Below, piece after piece: positions 1 through 6,971 of a stretch of DNA of 19,096 nucleotides; the first letter of the stretch is position 1, and each line of letters opens with the position of its first letter. Source of the stretch: an uncultured Caulobacteraceae bacterium (GTDB lineage: Bacteria; Pseudomonadota; Alphaproteobacteria; Caulobacterales; Caulobacteraceae); assembly GCA_946482375.1 (NCBI GenBank), contig CAMLRH010000016.1:1-19096 (forward strand), read 5' to 3'. The translations under genes were made by a program, and so were the position numbers. The notes beneath the pieces are model-generated. The model did no database searches. It was not told where the DNA came from and worked only from the letters and a program-made list of their open reading frames with translations.

Positions 1-1
1 C

Positions 2-181
2 AACGCCGCCCAGAACCTCGGCGACCGCGAAGGCATCCAGTCGAAGGACGCCGCGAAGAAGACCGCCGAGCGCGAGCGGCGCTCCGCCGGGCCCGATGGC
101 CCGGACGCCACCGACATCACATCCAAGCAAGACGGGCTCCTCAACCGCGGCGGCGATCCTTCGGAGGGAAAGCGGCGCTAG
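2..181 (+). CDS. C-terminal end of an unrecognised hydrophilic protein (5' truncated by window)
   Basis: An open frame runs from the window edge to a TAG at 179-181 and encodes the last 59 residues of a protein whose start lies outside. The visible part is strongly hydrophilic, rich in Lys, Arg, Asp, Glu and Gly, with no hydrophobic core (for example SKDAAKKTAERERRS, then a Gly/Asp/Pro-rich tail). This looks like an intrinsically disordered tail. I do not recognise the family. It points the same way as zur, 37 bases upstream of it. Because the segment is short and GC-rich, chance openness of the frame cannot be excluded; only the upstream sequence would settle it. Confidence 0.4.
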   Translation, partial: NAAQNLGDREGIQSKDAAKKTAERERRSAGPDGPDATDITSKQDGLLNRGGDPSEGKRR

Positions 182-218
182 CTTGCGCCCGCCCCCGGCG
201 GCCTTTACCTCCTAGGGC

Positions 219-692
219 ATGGCCGACTGCGGGCATCAGCATCATCACGCCGGACTCGCCGGAGACGCGCTGGCGGCCGAACTGTCGCGCGCCGAGGAGC
301 GCTGCGAGGCGGCCGAGCAGCGGCTGACACAGCCGCGCCGACGGGTGCTGGAGCTCTTGCTGGAGGCCGGCAAGCCGGTGAAGGCCTATGACCTCATCGC
401 CGCCTTCAGCGACGAAGGCGGCCCGGCGAAGCCCCCCACGGTCTACCGGGCGCTGGAGTTCCTCTCCAAGCAGGGCTTCGCCCACCGCATCGAGAGCCTG
501 AACGCCTACGTCGCCTGCCGCCGGGGCGAGGACGTCCACGCCGCGGCCTTCCTCATCTGCGACTGCTGCGGAGCGACCCGCGAGATCGCCTCGGCCGCCA
601 ACCCCATCGAGGCGCTGGGCGAGGCCGCCGGCTATGCGCTGACCGGCGTTACCATCGAAGGGCACGGCCTCTGCGCCGACTGCCGGAGCTGA
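219..692 (+). CDS. zur: Fur-family zinc uptake regulator Zur
   Basis: A 157-residue Fur-superfamily repressor that, in this family, binds Zn(II) and represses zinc-uptake genes. Residues about 28-90 form the winged helix (LTQPRRRVLELL, then KPPTVYRALEFLSKQGFAHR, a block very close to E. coli Zur). The C-terminal dimer domain has the structural zinc cysteines C114/C117 and C152/C155. H89, C100, H107 and E122 match the positions of the E. coli Zur regulatory zinc site, which favours Zur over Fur, Mur or PerR. The N terminus is a short His-rich tail (CGHQHHH). The ATG lacks a strong Shine-Dalgarno. The thioesterase GTG begins 2 bases after the stop, suggesting co-transcription. I saw no clear Zur operator upstream. 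Confidence 0.88.
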   Translation: MADCGHQHHHAGLAGDALAAELSRAEERCEAAEQRLTQPRRRVLELLLEAGKPVKAYDLIAAFSDEGGPAKPPTVYRALEFLSKQGFAHRIESLNAYVACRRGEDVHAAAFLICDCCGATREIASAANPIEALGEAAGYALTGVTIEGHGLCADCRS

Positions 693-694
693 GC

Positions 695-1630
695 GTGAGC
701 CAAACCGGCGTCGAAATCTGGCGCGGCGGCGTCAACACCTGGGAATGCGACGAGATGGGGCACATGAACGTGCGCTTCTACGTCACCCGGGCGATGGAGG
801 GTCTGGCGGGGCTGGCCGCGCTTCTCGGCCTGCCGCAAGCGTTTGCGCCGAACGCGGGCGCCACGCTGCTGGTCCGCGACCAGCACATCCGCTTCCTGCG
901 CGAGTGCCACGCGGGCGCGGCCCTGCACATGACCGGCGGCGTCATCGAGATGACCGAGGACGAAGCGCGTTTCCTGCAGCTCCTCATCCACTCGCAGACC
1001 GGCGAGATCGCCGCCACCTACCAGACCACCGTCGCCCACGTCACCTCGCACGAAGGCAGGGCCTTTCCCTGGTCGAAGCGGACGCTGGAGCTGGCGAAGA
1101 CGTTGAACGTCGAGGTCCCGAAGGAAGCTCAGGCGCGTTCCGTCACGCTGGACCCCGTGGAAAGCCGGGCGAGTCTCGCGCGGGCCGAGGAGCTCGGCCT
1201 GGTGCGCATCGCGCTAGGCGCCATCGGGCTCACCGACATCGACATCTTCGGCCGCATGCGGGTTGAGCAGTTCATCGGCCGCGTGTCCGACGGCATTCCC
1301 AGCCTGGTCGGCGCCTTCCGCAACGCCGTGGCGGAGAAGGCGGTGGAGAAGCCCAAGCGCGTCGGCGGCGCCGTGCTGGAATACCGGCTCGCCTTCCTCG
1401 ACTGGCCGCGCTCTGGCGACCGGGTGGAAATCCGGTCCGGGATGGCTGGCGTCGACTCCAAGACCCAGCGCCTGGTTCACTGGATGCTCGACCCCGAGAC
1501 CGGCAAGGCGTGGGGCGCGGCGGAGGCCATCGCCGTCACCTTCGACCTCGAAAAGCGCAAGATCGTGCCGATCTCGGAAGACGCGCGGGCCGACCTCGCG
1601 GCCCACATCACGGCGGGCCTGACGCTCTAG
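695..1630 (+). CDS. Acyl-CoA thioesterase-like protein, double hotdog fold
   Basis: A 311-residue protein with two 4HBT/hotdog-like halves. The first half has the thioesterase signature WECDEMGHMNVRFYV (D19, H23, N25), as in YbgC/FadM-type acyl-CoA thioesterases. The second half (about 165-300) starts with LTDIDIFGRMRVEQFIGRVSDG and has a degraded version of the motif, consistent with an internal duplication in which one half keeps the catalytic residues. The likely role is hydrolysis of an acyl-CoA in the cytoplasm; the substrate cannot be told from sequence. The GTG start at 695 is chosen because it follows the zur stop by 2 bases and has GGAG six bases upstream. Its stop overlaps the purK stop on the opposite strand inside a CTAG tetramer. 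Confidence 0.75.
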   Translation: MSQTGVEIWRGGVNTWECDEMGHMNVRFYVTRAMEGLAGLAALLGLPQAFAPNAGATLLVRDQHIRFLRECHAGAALHMTGGVIEMTEDEARFLQLLIHSQTGEIAATYQTTVAHVTSHEGRAFPWSKRTLELAKTLNVEVPKEAQARSVTLDPVESRASLARAEELGLVRIALGAIGLTDIDIFGRMRVEQFIGRVSDGIPSLVGAFRNAVAEKAVEKPKRVGGAVLEYRLAFLDWPRSGDRVEIRSGMAGVDSKTQRLVHWMLDPETGKAWGAAEAIAVTFDLEKRKIVPISEDARADLAAHITAGLTL

Positions 1631-2709
1631 CGCAGCGGCCGGACGCGGTTGGTGTGGCCCATCTTGCGGCCCGGCTTCATCTCGCGCTTGCCGTAGAGGT
1701 GGACGCGGGTGTGGGGCTCGGACGCGTACTCCAGCCACTGCGCGGCCTCGTCGCCCAGCAGGTTGGTCATCTCGACAGCGGCGATAGCCTCAGTGGGGCC
1801 GAGCGGCCAGCCGGCGACGGCGCGGATGTGCTGCTCGAACTGGCCGCAGGGACAGCCGTCCTGCGTCCAGTGGCCCGTGTTGTGGACGCGCGGCGCGATC
1901 TCGTTGACGAGCAAGCGTCCGCCGTCGATTTCGAACAGCTCGATGCCGATGACGCCGACGTAGTCGAGGCCCGAGACGATCTGGGTGGCGATCCGCTCGG
2001 CCTGCATCAGCAGAGCGTCGGAGGCGCGGGCAGGGGCGTGCGTGGTGCGCAGGACGCCGTTTTCGTGATGGTTCTCGCCGATGGGGTAGACGGCGTGTTC
2101 CCCGTCGCGGCCGCGCGCGGCGATGATGGATAGCTCGCGCAGGAACTCGGCCTTGGCCTCAACGATGGCCGGGCGGCCGCCGATGGCCTTGAAGGCGTCG
2201 GCGGCCCCGTCGACGCTCTCGATCCAGACCTGGCCCTTGCCGTCGTAGCCGTCGCGGCGGGTCTTCAGCAGGCAGGGCGTGCCGAGTCGGGCGACGGCTT
2301 CGGCCACCTCGGCGGCGGTCTCGACGGCGGCAAAGGCAACGGTCCTGGCGCCGACGCTGTTGAGGAAGGTCTTCTCCTCGACGCGGTCCTGGGCCACGGC
2401 CAGCGCCTTTGCGCCCGGCGCGACTTCGGCCCCCAGCGCCAGCAGCCGCTCGACGGCGGCGGCGGGAACGTTCTCGAACTCGTAGGTGATGACGTCACAG
2501 GCGTCGGCGAAGGCCGCCAGCGCTTCGGGATCGTCATACGGCGCGACAAGCGAGGCGTGGGCCACGCGGGAGGCCGGGGAGTCTTCTTCCGGCTCCAGGA
2601 TGACGACGTCGAAGCCGAGCCTCGCGGCGGCCTGCGCCAGCATCCGCCCCAGCTGCCCGCCGCCCAGGATGCCGATAGTCGAGCCCGGAGGGAGCGGGAA
2701 GCGGGCCAT
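1627..2709 (-). CDS. purK: N5-carboxyaminoimidazole ribonucleotide synthase PurK
   Basis: A 360-residue ATP-grasp enzyme of de novo purine synthesis that makes N5-CAIR from AIR, bicarbonate and ATP. The N terminus has the PurK pre-ATP-grasp motif GILGGGQLGRML (residues 13-24). Later come VITYEFENVP, the ATP-grasp block CLLKTRRDGYDGKGQ, and the metal/phosphate-binding region NEIAPRVHNTGHWT near the end. Length fits the family. The ATG overlaps the purE stop by one base (TGATG), so the two genes are probably translationally coupled. The gene converges on the thioesterase gene with a 3-base overlap. Confidence 0.95.
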   Translation of the reverse strand: MARFPLPPGSTIGILGGGQLGRMLAQAAARLGFDVVILEPEEDSPASRVAHASLVAPYDDPEALAAFADACDVITYEFENVPAAAVERLLALGAEVAPGAKALAVAQDRVEEKTFLNSVGARTVAFAAVETAAEVAEAVARLGTPCLLKTRRDGYDGKGQVWIESVDGAADAFKAIGGRPAIVEAKAEFLRELSIIAARGRDGEHAVYPIGENHHENGVLRTTHAPARASDALLMQAERIATQIVSGLDYVGVIGIELFEIDGGRLLVNEIAPRVHNTGHWTQDGCPCGQFEQHIRAVAGWPLGPTEAIAAVEMTNLLGDEAAQWLEYASEPHTRVHLYGKREMKPGRKMGHTNRVRPLR

Positions 2710-3197
2710 CAGTCCTCCACCGTCTCCGCCACGGCCTGCGTCTGGGCCGCCCGGAAGGCGCGGACGCGCTCGGCCAGCGCGGCGTCGGAGAGGGCGAGAA
2801 TCTTGGCCGCCAGCAGGCCGGCGTTCTTCGCGCCTGCCGCGCCGACCGCCAGCGTGCCGACCGGCACACCTGCCGGCATCTGGACGATGGAGAGCAGGCT
2901 ATCGAGGCCGTTCTGCAGCTTCGATTCCACCGGCACGCCCAGCACCGGCAGCTCGGTCATCGAGGCGGTCATGCCCGGCAGGTGGGCCGCGCCGCCGGCC
3001 CCGGCGATGATGACCTTGAAGCCCGAGGATTTGGCGCCCTTGGCGAAGTCATACAGACGGTCGGGCGTGCGGTGGGCGGAGACGACCTTGGCCTCGTAGG
3101 CCACGCCGAGCTGATCCAGCGCATCGGCGGCGCCTTTCAGCGTCGGCCAATCGGACCGGCTGCCCATGATGATCGCGACGGGCGGGCTGGCGCTCAT
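2709..3197 (-). CDS. purE: N5-carboxyaminoimidazole ribonucleotide mutase PurE (class I)
   Basis: A 162-residue class I PurE, which isomerises N5-CAIR to CAIR, the step after PurK. Family motifs are complete: GSRSDWP (12-18), [10 protein letters not shown] with the catalytic-type histidine H42, and the glycine-rich [12 protein letters not shown] loop. Pairing with PurK supports the bacterial class I route rather than the direct class II carboxylase. A GGAGGGG Shine-Dalgarno lies 9 bases before the ATG. The cistron order on the minus strand is purE then purK, sharing one base. Confidence 0.96.
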   Translation of the reverse strand: MSASPPVAIIMGSRSDWPTLKGAADALDQLGVAYEAKVVSAHRTPDRLYDFAKGAKSSGFKVIIAGAGGAAHLPGMTASMTELPVLGVPVESKLQNGLDSLLSIVQMPAGVPVGTLAVGAAGAKNAGLLAAKILALSDAALAERVRAFRAAQTQAVAETVED

Positions 3198-3245
3198 GCT
3201 TTCGGTCCCCTCCGGAAGGGCGCGGAATATACGCGCCGACGCCCG

Positions 3246-3467
3246 CTAGGCAATGATGTCGGGGGTCAGGCGGTCCTCGATCTTCTGGATCGCGTCGCGC
3301 AGGGCCAGCTTCTTACGCTTCAGGCGGGCGATCTGCAGCTGATCGGCAAGGGGGCGTGCGGCCAGCGCCTCGATGGCGTCGTCGAGGTCCTGATGCTCTT
3401 CGCGCAGCTCCGCGATGCGCGCCCGCAGGGCCGGTTCGGAATCGAGAGCCTCATCGTCGTCATTCAT
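3246..3467 (-). CDS. DUF465 (YdcH-like) small helical protein
   Basis: A 73-residue, strongly charged protein predicted as two helices in a coiled-coil hairpin: LRARIAELREEHQDLDDAIEAL, a short turn, then LQIARLKRKKLALRDAIQKIEDRL. The motif of an LxxEHxxLDxxI helix followed by a LKRKKLxLKDxI helix is characteristic of the DUF465/YdcH family. The function is not established; members are small cytoplasmic proteins common in proteobacteria. It lies between purE and the TIGR02444 gene on the same strand. A second DUF465 gene lies at 4647-4820 on the other strand. Confidence 0.85.
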   Translation of the reverse strand: MNDDDEALDSEPALRARIAELREEHQDLDDAIEALAARPLADQLQIARLKRKKLALRDAIQKIEDRLTPDIIA

Positions 3468-3509
3468 CGCAGCGCCCCATCCCGCGAGGATACCAGAATG
3501 CGGCGGCGA

Positions 3510-3947
3510 TCAGGAAATCGCGGAGGCGAGCGTGTCCAACGCCTCGCGCGGGGCCGATTGCCGCCAGGCCGTGGTGGCGGACGTCAGCGATTCCAGGGGC
3601 GCGCCTTCGGCCTTCGGCGCCAGCCTTTCGAGGGTTTCGAGGAGCACGCGCTCGGCGAGCAGCTCGGCGGCGATCACCTCTTCGCGCAGCTCGATGCGGT
3701 TGTTGTCGTCGATGGGGGGGTGGGGGTCGGCCAGAACGTTGCGGACACCGCGGAGCGGCTTGAGGACGGCCGTTTCCCAGTGGCTGGCGATGACCGCGCC
3801 GCGTTCGAGCGTATCGCGGTCAGGCGATCCCCAGATGGACCACAGCAGGAAGGACACGTTCTGACCGTGACGGTCCTGGAGCATAAGGCACGCGTCCGCC
3901 ACACCGGGTAACTGGTAAACCCCGACGGCCCATTCCCATAAGTTCAC
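3510..3947 (-). CDS. TIGR02444 (DUF2390-like) family protein
   Basis: A 145-residue protein starting at GTG 3947 (VNLWEWAVGVYQLPGVADACLML). The N-terminal pattern WxWAVxVYxxPGVxxACLxLQDxxGxNVxxLLW fits the uncharacterised TIGR02444 family. It is all-alpha and cytoplasmic by appearance, without signal peptide or membrane segments. I chose the GTG because it overlaps the ubiX stop in a GTGA junction (3944-3947), a typical coupling arrangement; the 18 extra residues of a longer frame would lie inside ubiX. The coupling hints at a role near UbiX or quinone metabolism, but this is only context. Confidence 0.72.
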   Translation of the reverse strand: MNLWEWAVGVYQLPGVADACLMLQDRHGQNVSFLLWSIWGSPDRDTLERGAVIASHWETAVLKPLRGVRNVLADPHPPIDDNNRIELREEVIAAELLAERVLLETLERLAPKAEGAPLESLTSATTAWRQSAPREALDTLASAIS

Positions 3948-4540
3948 GCTGTGCCCCCGACCGGCGTCACGTCTTCGCCCCAGCGCTTCACCGGTCGCCA
4001 CGAGAGCCCGAAGAGATCGAGTGCGCGGCCGACGGACTGGTCAACAATATCTTCTAAACCATTCGGCTTAATATAAAAGGCCGGTAATGGGGGTGCGATC
4101 ACGGCGCCCATTTCGGCGAGCTGGGTCATCGTGCGAAGGTGGCCCAGGTGCAGCGGCGTCTCGCGCACCATCAGCACCAGCGGCCGGCGCTCCTTCAGGG
4201 TCACATCGGCGGCGCGGGAGAGCAGCGACGACGTCACGCCCGTGGCGATCTCGCTCATCGTCTTCACCGAACAGGGCGCTACGATCATGCCCAGCGTGCG
4301 GAACGATCCCGAGGCGATGGACGCGCCGATGTCGCCGATCTTGTGGACCACGTCGGCGCGGCGATTGACATCGGCCATGGAGAGCTCGGTCTCCTGCGAC
4401 AGGGTCAGCGCCGCCGCGCGGGAGAAGACGAGGTGGCTCTCGACGCCGAGGTCGCGACAGGCGTCCAGCGCGCGCAGGCCGTAGACTACTCCAGATGCCC
4501 CGGAGATGCCGACGATCAGTCTTGGTCTGTCACTGGCCAT
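3944..4540 (-). CDS. ubiX: Flavin prenyltransferase UbiX
   Basis: A 198-residue flavoprotein that attaches a dimethylallyl group to FMN, producing the prenylated FMN cofactor of UbiD-type decarboxylases in ubiquinone synthesis. Visible motifs: GISGASGVVYGLR (11-23, FMN phosphate loop), APCSVKTMSEIATG (88-101), ADVTLKERRPLVLMVRETPLH (111-131) and the PAFY motif near residue 153. No ubiD is in the window. AGGG upstream of ATG 4540 is the likely ribosome site. It shares the GTGA junction with the TIGR02444 gene and is divergent from the DUF465 peptide gene at 4647. Confidence 0.94.
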   Translation of the reverse strand: MASDRPRLIVGISGASGVVYGLRALDACRDLGVESHLVFSRAAALTLSQETELSMADVNRRADVVHKIGDIGASIASGSFRTLGMIVAPCSVKTMSEIATGVTSSLLSRAADVTLKERRPLVLMVRETPLHLGHLRTMTQLAEMGAVIAPPLPAFYIKPNGLEDIVDQSVGRALDLFGLSWRPVKRWGEDVTPVGGTA

Positions 4541-4646
4541 TTGGTTCCCTCGAGAACGTCTAAGCGCGCTGCAAGGATATTTGATCTGACAGGTCGCACT
4601 GTCGGGTGTTCACTTACCAGCGCAAACAGCATGGAGGCGAATACCC
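4541..4646. promoter_or_regulatory. Divergent intergenic region between ubiX and a DUF465 gene
   Basis: These 106 bases separate two divergent starts and must hold promoters for both. The stretch around 4575-4590 (AAGGATATTTGATCTGA) is AT-richer than its surroundings. A Shine-Dalgarno (GGAGG, 4633-4637) serves the plus-strand gene. I could not assign -35/-10 boxes with confidence. Confidence 0.4.
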
Positions 4647-4820
4647 ATGGCCGTCGATGCCCGTATCCGCGAGCTCGGAAACCGTCACCAGTCTCTCGAG
4701 CGCGCGATCCAGGAAGAAATGTCCCGACCGGCCGCGGACGACTTCAGAGTAAGGGAATTGAAGCGACAGAAACTCAGACTGAAGGAAGAGATGGAAGGCC
4801 TGCGCGCCGCCGCGCACTGA
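4647..4820 (+). CDS. Second DUF465 (YdcH-like) small protein
   Basis: A 57-residue protein from ATG 4647, with GGAGG ten bases upstream. It reads as two charged helices: IRELGNRHQSLERAIQEEM, then a PAADD turn, then VRELKRQKLRLKEEMEGL. The H-x-x-L-x-x-x-I helix and the LKRQKLRLKEEM helix match DUF465 and resemble the 73-residue paralogue at 3246-3467, without that one's acidic N-terminal extension. The function is unknown. The gene is followed by an inverted repeat separating it from the convergent trcR. Confidence 0.82.
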   Translation: MAVDARIRELGNRHQSLERAIQEEMSRPAADDFRVRELKRQKLRLKEEMEGLRAAAH

Positions 4821-4829
4821 CCTCCAATG

Positions 4830-4925
4830 CTCCCCCTCAGGGGGAGCTCCCGCGCCGCGGGTGAGGGGGCGAGTCAGCAGAGCCCCCATCCCCGGCTTCG
4901 CCGGTACTTCCCCCAGAGGGGGAAG
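4830..4925. repeat. GC-rich composite inverted repeat between convergent genes
   Basis: Two imperfect arms face each other. The left arm starts CTCCCCCTCAGGGGGAG, followed by GGGTGAGGGGGC. The right arm, reversed, starts CTTCCCCCTCTGGGGGAAG, followed by GGGGATGGGGGC. Each outer end is itself a small hairpin, and the central GAGTCAGCAGAG region joins the arms. The design resembles the element at 17830-17978. It lies exactly between the convergent DUF465 gene and trcR, so its transcript could fold from either side and act as a bidirectional terminator. I judge it a REP/MITE-type dispersed repeat. Confidence 0.75.
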
Positions 4926-4926
4926 A

Positions 4927-5607
4927 TCAGCCTTCGTCGTGCTCTTCGGCGAAGACCGCAGCGGCCTCATCGTCGGCCGTGTCCTCCGTCGCGTCGGACT
5001 CCAGCACGCCTGTCTCTGACGCCGGGCGCAGCGTCGCGCCCTCCGGGGCCGTGACGCCGCGCTTGGCGTCGTCCTTGGCCTTCTTTTCGGCGGCTTTCTT
5101 CACCACCGCGTCCAGTTCGAGCTGGCCGACGAGGCCGAGGGTCACCGGATCGACCGGCTTCAGGTTGGCCGAGTTCCAGTGGGTGCGGCTGCGCACCGAT
5201 TCGATGGTCGCCTTGGTGGTGCCGAGCAGCTTGGAAATCTGGGCGTCGGTGACTTCCGGGTGGTTGCGCACGAACCAGGCGATGGCGTCGGGGCGGTCCT
5301 GACGACGCGAAACGGGCGTGTAGCGCGGGCCCTTCTTGATCGGCTTCAACAGCTCCTGGTGGCGGCTCTTCTGGGCCGTCATCCGGTACTTCGGGTTGGC
5401 CCCGGCCTTGTCGAGCTCTTCGCGGGACAGCTGGCCGTTGGCGATCGGGTCGGCGCCGCGGATGTCGCGCGCGACCTCGCCGTCGGCGATGCCTTTTACT
5501 TCCAGCGGGTGCAGGCCGCAGAAGTCGGCGATCTGCTCGAAGGTGAGGGAGGTGTTGTCCACCAGCCAGACGGCGGTGGCCTTGGGCATGAGGATCTGGT
5601 CGGCCAT
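4927..5607 (-). CDS. trcR: Cell-cycle transcriptional regulator TrcR (DUF1013)
   Basis: A 226-residue protein beginning MADQILMPKATAVWLVDNTSL. The DUF1013 core spans residues 1-145, with two helix-turn-helix-like segments: LTFEQIADFCGLHPLEVKGIAD (21-42) and VTDAQISKLLGTTKATIESVR (109-129). The tail (150-226) is Lys/Ala-rich, then acidic and probably disordered. DUF1013 proteins are conserved in alphaproteobacteria and are annotated as the cell-cycle regulator TrcR. I chose ATG 5607 because the family starts there; a 73-residue upward extension of the frame runs into the oxidoreductase gene and looks non-coding. A GGAG lies about 11 bases upstream, a little far. Confidence 0.85.
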   Translation of the reverse strand: MADQILMPKATAVWLVDNTSLTFEQIADFCGLHPLEVKGIADGEVARDIRGADPIANGQLSREELDKAGANPKYRMTAQKSRHQELLKPIKKGPRYTPVSRRQDRPDAIAWFVRNHPEVTDAQISKLLGTTKATIESVRSRTHWNSANLKPVDPVTLGLVGQLELDAVVKKAAEKKAKDDAKRGVTAPEGATLRPASETGVLESDATEDTADDEAAAVFAEEHDEG

Positions 5608-5633
5608 CTGAGGGCGAGCTCCGAAAACAGCGG

Positions 5634-5655
5634 CGCCCGGCCTTTCGGCCGGGCG
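5634..5655 (-). terminator. Strong hairpin between the quinone oxidoreductase gene and trcR
   Basis: A perfect 9-bp stem, CGCCCGGCC/GGCCGGGCG. On the minus strand it closes a GAAA tetraloop and is followed by CCGCTGTTTTC, a weak T-tract. It could terminate oxidoreductase transcripts. Alternatively it is a 5' leader hairpin of trcR, because a possible -10 box (CTATAG, 5667-5672) sits just upstream. Confidence 0.55.
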
Positions 5656-5666
5656 GGTGTGGCTCT

Positions 5667-5696
5667 CTATAGCGCCGAGCGCTTCAAATTGAAACG
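5667..5696 (-). promoter_or_regulatory. Possible trcR promoter
   Basis: On the minus strand a CTATAG box (5672-5667, within GCTATAGA, similar to Caulobacter housekeeping -10 elements) lies 16 bases after TTTCAA, a poor -35 match. The 11-bp palindrome TTCAAATTGAA (5683-5693) overlaps the -35 area. Inferred from position and partial consensus only. Confidence 0.3.
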
Positions 5697-5699
5697 AAA

Positions 5700-6680
5700 T
5701 CAGGAGGTGGCCAGCACCACCTTGCCAACGTGACTGCCGTTTTCCAGATGCGCATGCGCCTTGGCCGCATCGGCCAGCGGGAAGGTGCGGTCGACCACGG
5801 CCTTGACCTTGCCGGCCTCGATCCACGGCCAGACGATGCGTTCGATCTCGGCGGCGATGCGGGCCTTCTCGTCGGCCGAGCGGGGCCGCAGCGTCGAGCC
5901 GGTGATGACGGCGCGCTTTTGCATGATCTTGAAGACCGGGACTTCCAGGGTCGAGCCGCCGAGAGAGGCGATGTAGACGATGCGCCCGCCGGTCTTCAGC
6001 GCCTCCAGGTTCTTCGCGAAGTAGGCGGCGCCGACCATGTCGAGCACCACGTCGACGCCGCCCTGCGCCTTCGCGACGGCCTCGAAGTCGTCGGTCGTGA
6101 CATCCACCGCGATGTCGGCGCCCAGCGCCTTCGCCTGCGCCGCCTTGTCGGCGCCGCGGCCGGTGGCGATGACCCTGGCGCCGGCCGCCTTGGCCATCTG
6201 GATGGCAGTGACGCCGATGCCGGAGGTGGCGCCATGGACCATGAAGGTCTCGCCGGCTTTCAGCGCGCCGTGCTCGAAGACGTTGGCGAAGACGGTGAAG
6301 ACCGTCTCCGGCAGGCCAGCGGCCTCGACCAGCGTCAGGCCCTTGGGAATTGGCAGGGCGTGGCGGGCGTCCACGACCGCGTACTCGGCGTAGCCCCCGC
6401 CGCCCAGCAGGGCGGTGACCGCGTCGCCCTCCTTCCAGCGCCCGGCGCCGCGTTCGACGACGCCGGCGACCTCCAGCCCCAGCGTCTCGGGCGCGCCGGG
6501 CGGCGGCGGGTAGAAGCCCTGCCGCTGGAGCAGATCGGGGCGGTTCACGCCGGCGCCGGCCACGCGGATCAGGATCTCGCCGTCCTTCGGCTGCGGAATC
6601 GGCGCTTTCGCCGGGTGAAGCGCGTCGGCCGGGCCCTTGCCGCCTTCGATGGCGATGGCGGTCATCTCGGTCTGGGACAT
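5700..6680 (-). CDS. NAD(P)H-quinone oxidoreductase, PIG3 type of the zinc-independent MDR family
   Basis: A 326-residue medium-chain reductase. The N-terminal GroES-like domain includes AGAGVNRPDLLQRQGFYPPP and LGLEVAGVV. The Rossmann domain carries the NADPH-binding motif HGATSGIGVTAIQMAKAAGA near residues 149-168, followed by GADIAVDV. The zinc-ligand cysteines of alcohol dehydrogenases are absent. The PPPPGAPETLGLEVAG stretch is typical of TIGR02824 (PIG3) quinone oxidoreductases, which reduce quinones with NADPH. AAGGAG lies 9 bases before ATG 6680. It precedes trcR on the same strand, separated by the hairpin at 5634-5655. Confidence 0.88.
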   Translation of the reverse strand: MSQTEMTAIAIEGGKGPADALHPAKAPIPQPKDGEILIRVAGAGVNRPDLLQRQGFYPPPPGAPETLGLEVAGVVERGAGRWKEGDAVTALLGGGGYAEYAVVDARHALPIPKGLTLVEAAGLPETVFTVFANVFEHGALKAGETFMVHGATSGIGVTAIQMAKAAGARVIATGRGADKAAQAKALGADIAVDVTTDDFEAVAKAQGGVDVVLDMVGAAYFAKNLEALKTGGRIVYIASLGGSTLEVPVFKIMQKRAVITGSTLRPRSADEKARIAAEIERIVWPWIEAGKVKAVVDRTFPLADAAKAHAHLENGSHVGKVVLATS

Positions 6681-6764
6681 GGCGAACGGCTCCTTAATCT
6701 TGCGCGGGCTCCCGCGCGGAGGTCAGATAGCGCGAACCTGGAGCTGGGCGGAAGGAGCTGCCTG

Positions 6765-6965
6765 ATGCTGGAGGAACCGGCTGAACCGCGCACGGCGCGA
6801 GGACAGGCGCTGAAAGAGGCGCTGCGCGAGGACCTGGAGGTCTACGCGGTGGCTGACCTCGAGGAGAGAATCGCGGAACTTGAGCGGGAGATCGCGCGAA
6901 CCAGGGCGCAGCTGGAGAAGAAAAGGGCGGGGCGATCGGCCGCGGACGCCCTGTTCAAGCTCTAG
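6765..6965 (+). CDS. DUF1192 family small protein
   Basis: A 66-residue protein with GAAGGAG seven bases upstream of its ATG. Residues 22-55 contain the DUF1192 pattern: REDLEVYAVADLEERIAELEREIARTR, a short loop-helix followed by a coiled-coil helix, ending in ADALFKL. It is cytoplasmic and of unknown function. It is divergent from the oxidoreductase gene and lies 79 bases before rcdA, with a sigma-54-type promoter motif in that gap. Confidence 0.82.
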   Translation: MLEEPAEPRTARGQALKEALREDLEVYAVADLEERIAELEREIARTRAQLEKKRAGRSAADALFKL

Positions 6966-6971
6966 GCGCCC

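Noticed and set aside
3240..3520. CtrA-type TTAA-N7-TTAA boxes near the small genes, rcdA and trcR
   Set aside because: I looked in these intergenic regions and found no two TTAA half-sites at the required spacing.
4830..4925. CRISPR-like repeat cluster
   Set aside because: The repeats are inverted arms of one element, not regularly spaced direct repeats, and no cas genes are present.
5608..5826. N-terminal extension of TrcR by 73 residues
   Set aside because: It would overlap the 3' end of the oxidoreductase gene and cross the hairpin; the family starts at MADQILMPKA.
5730..6965. A 411-residue plus-strand frame opposite the quinone oxidoreductase
   Set aside because: It is the antisense shadow of a well-recognised gene; only its last 66 codons (DUF1192, from 6765) are real.
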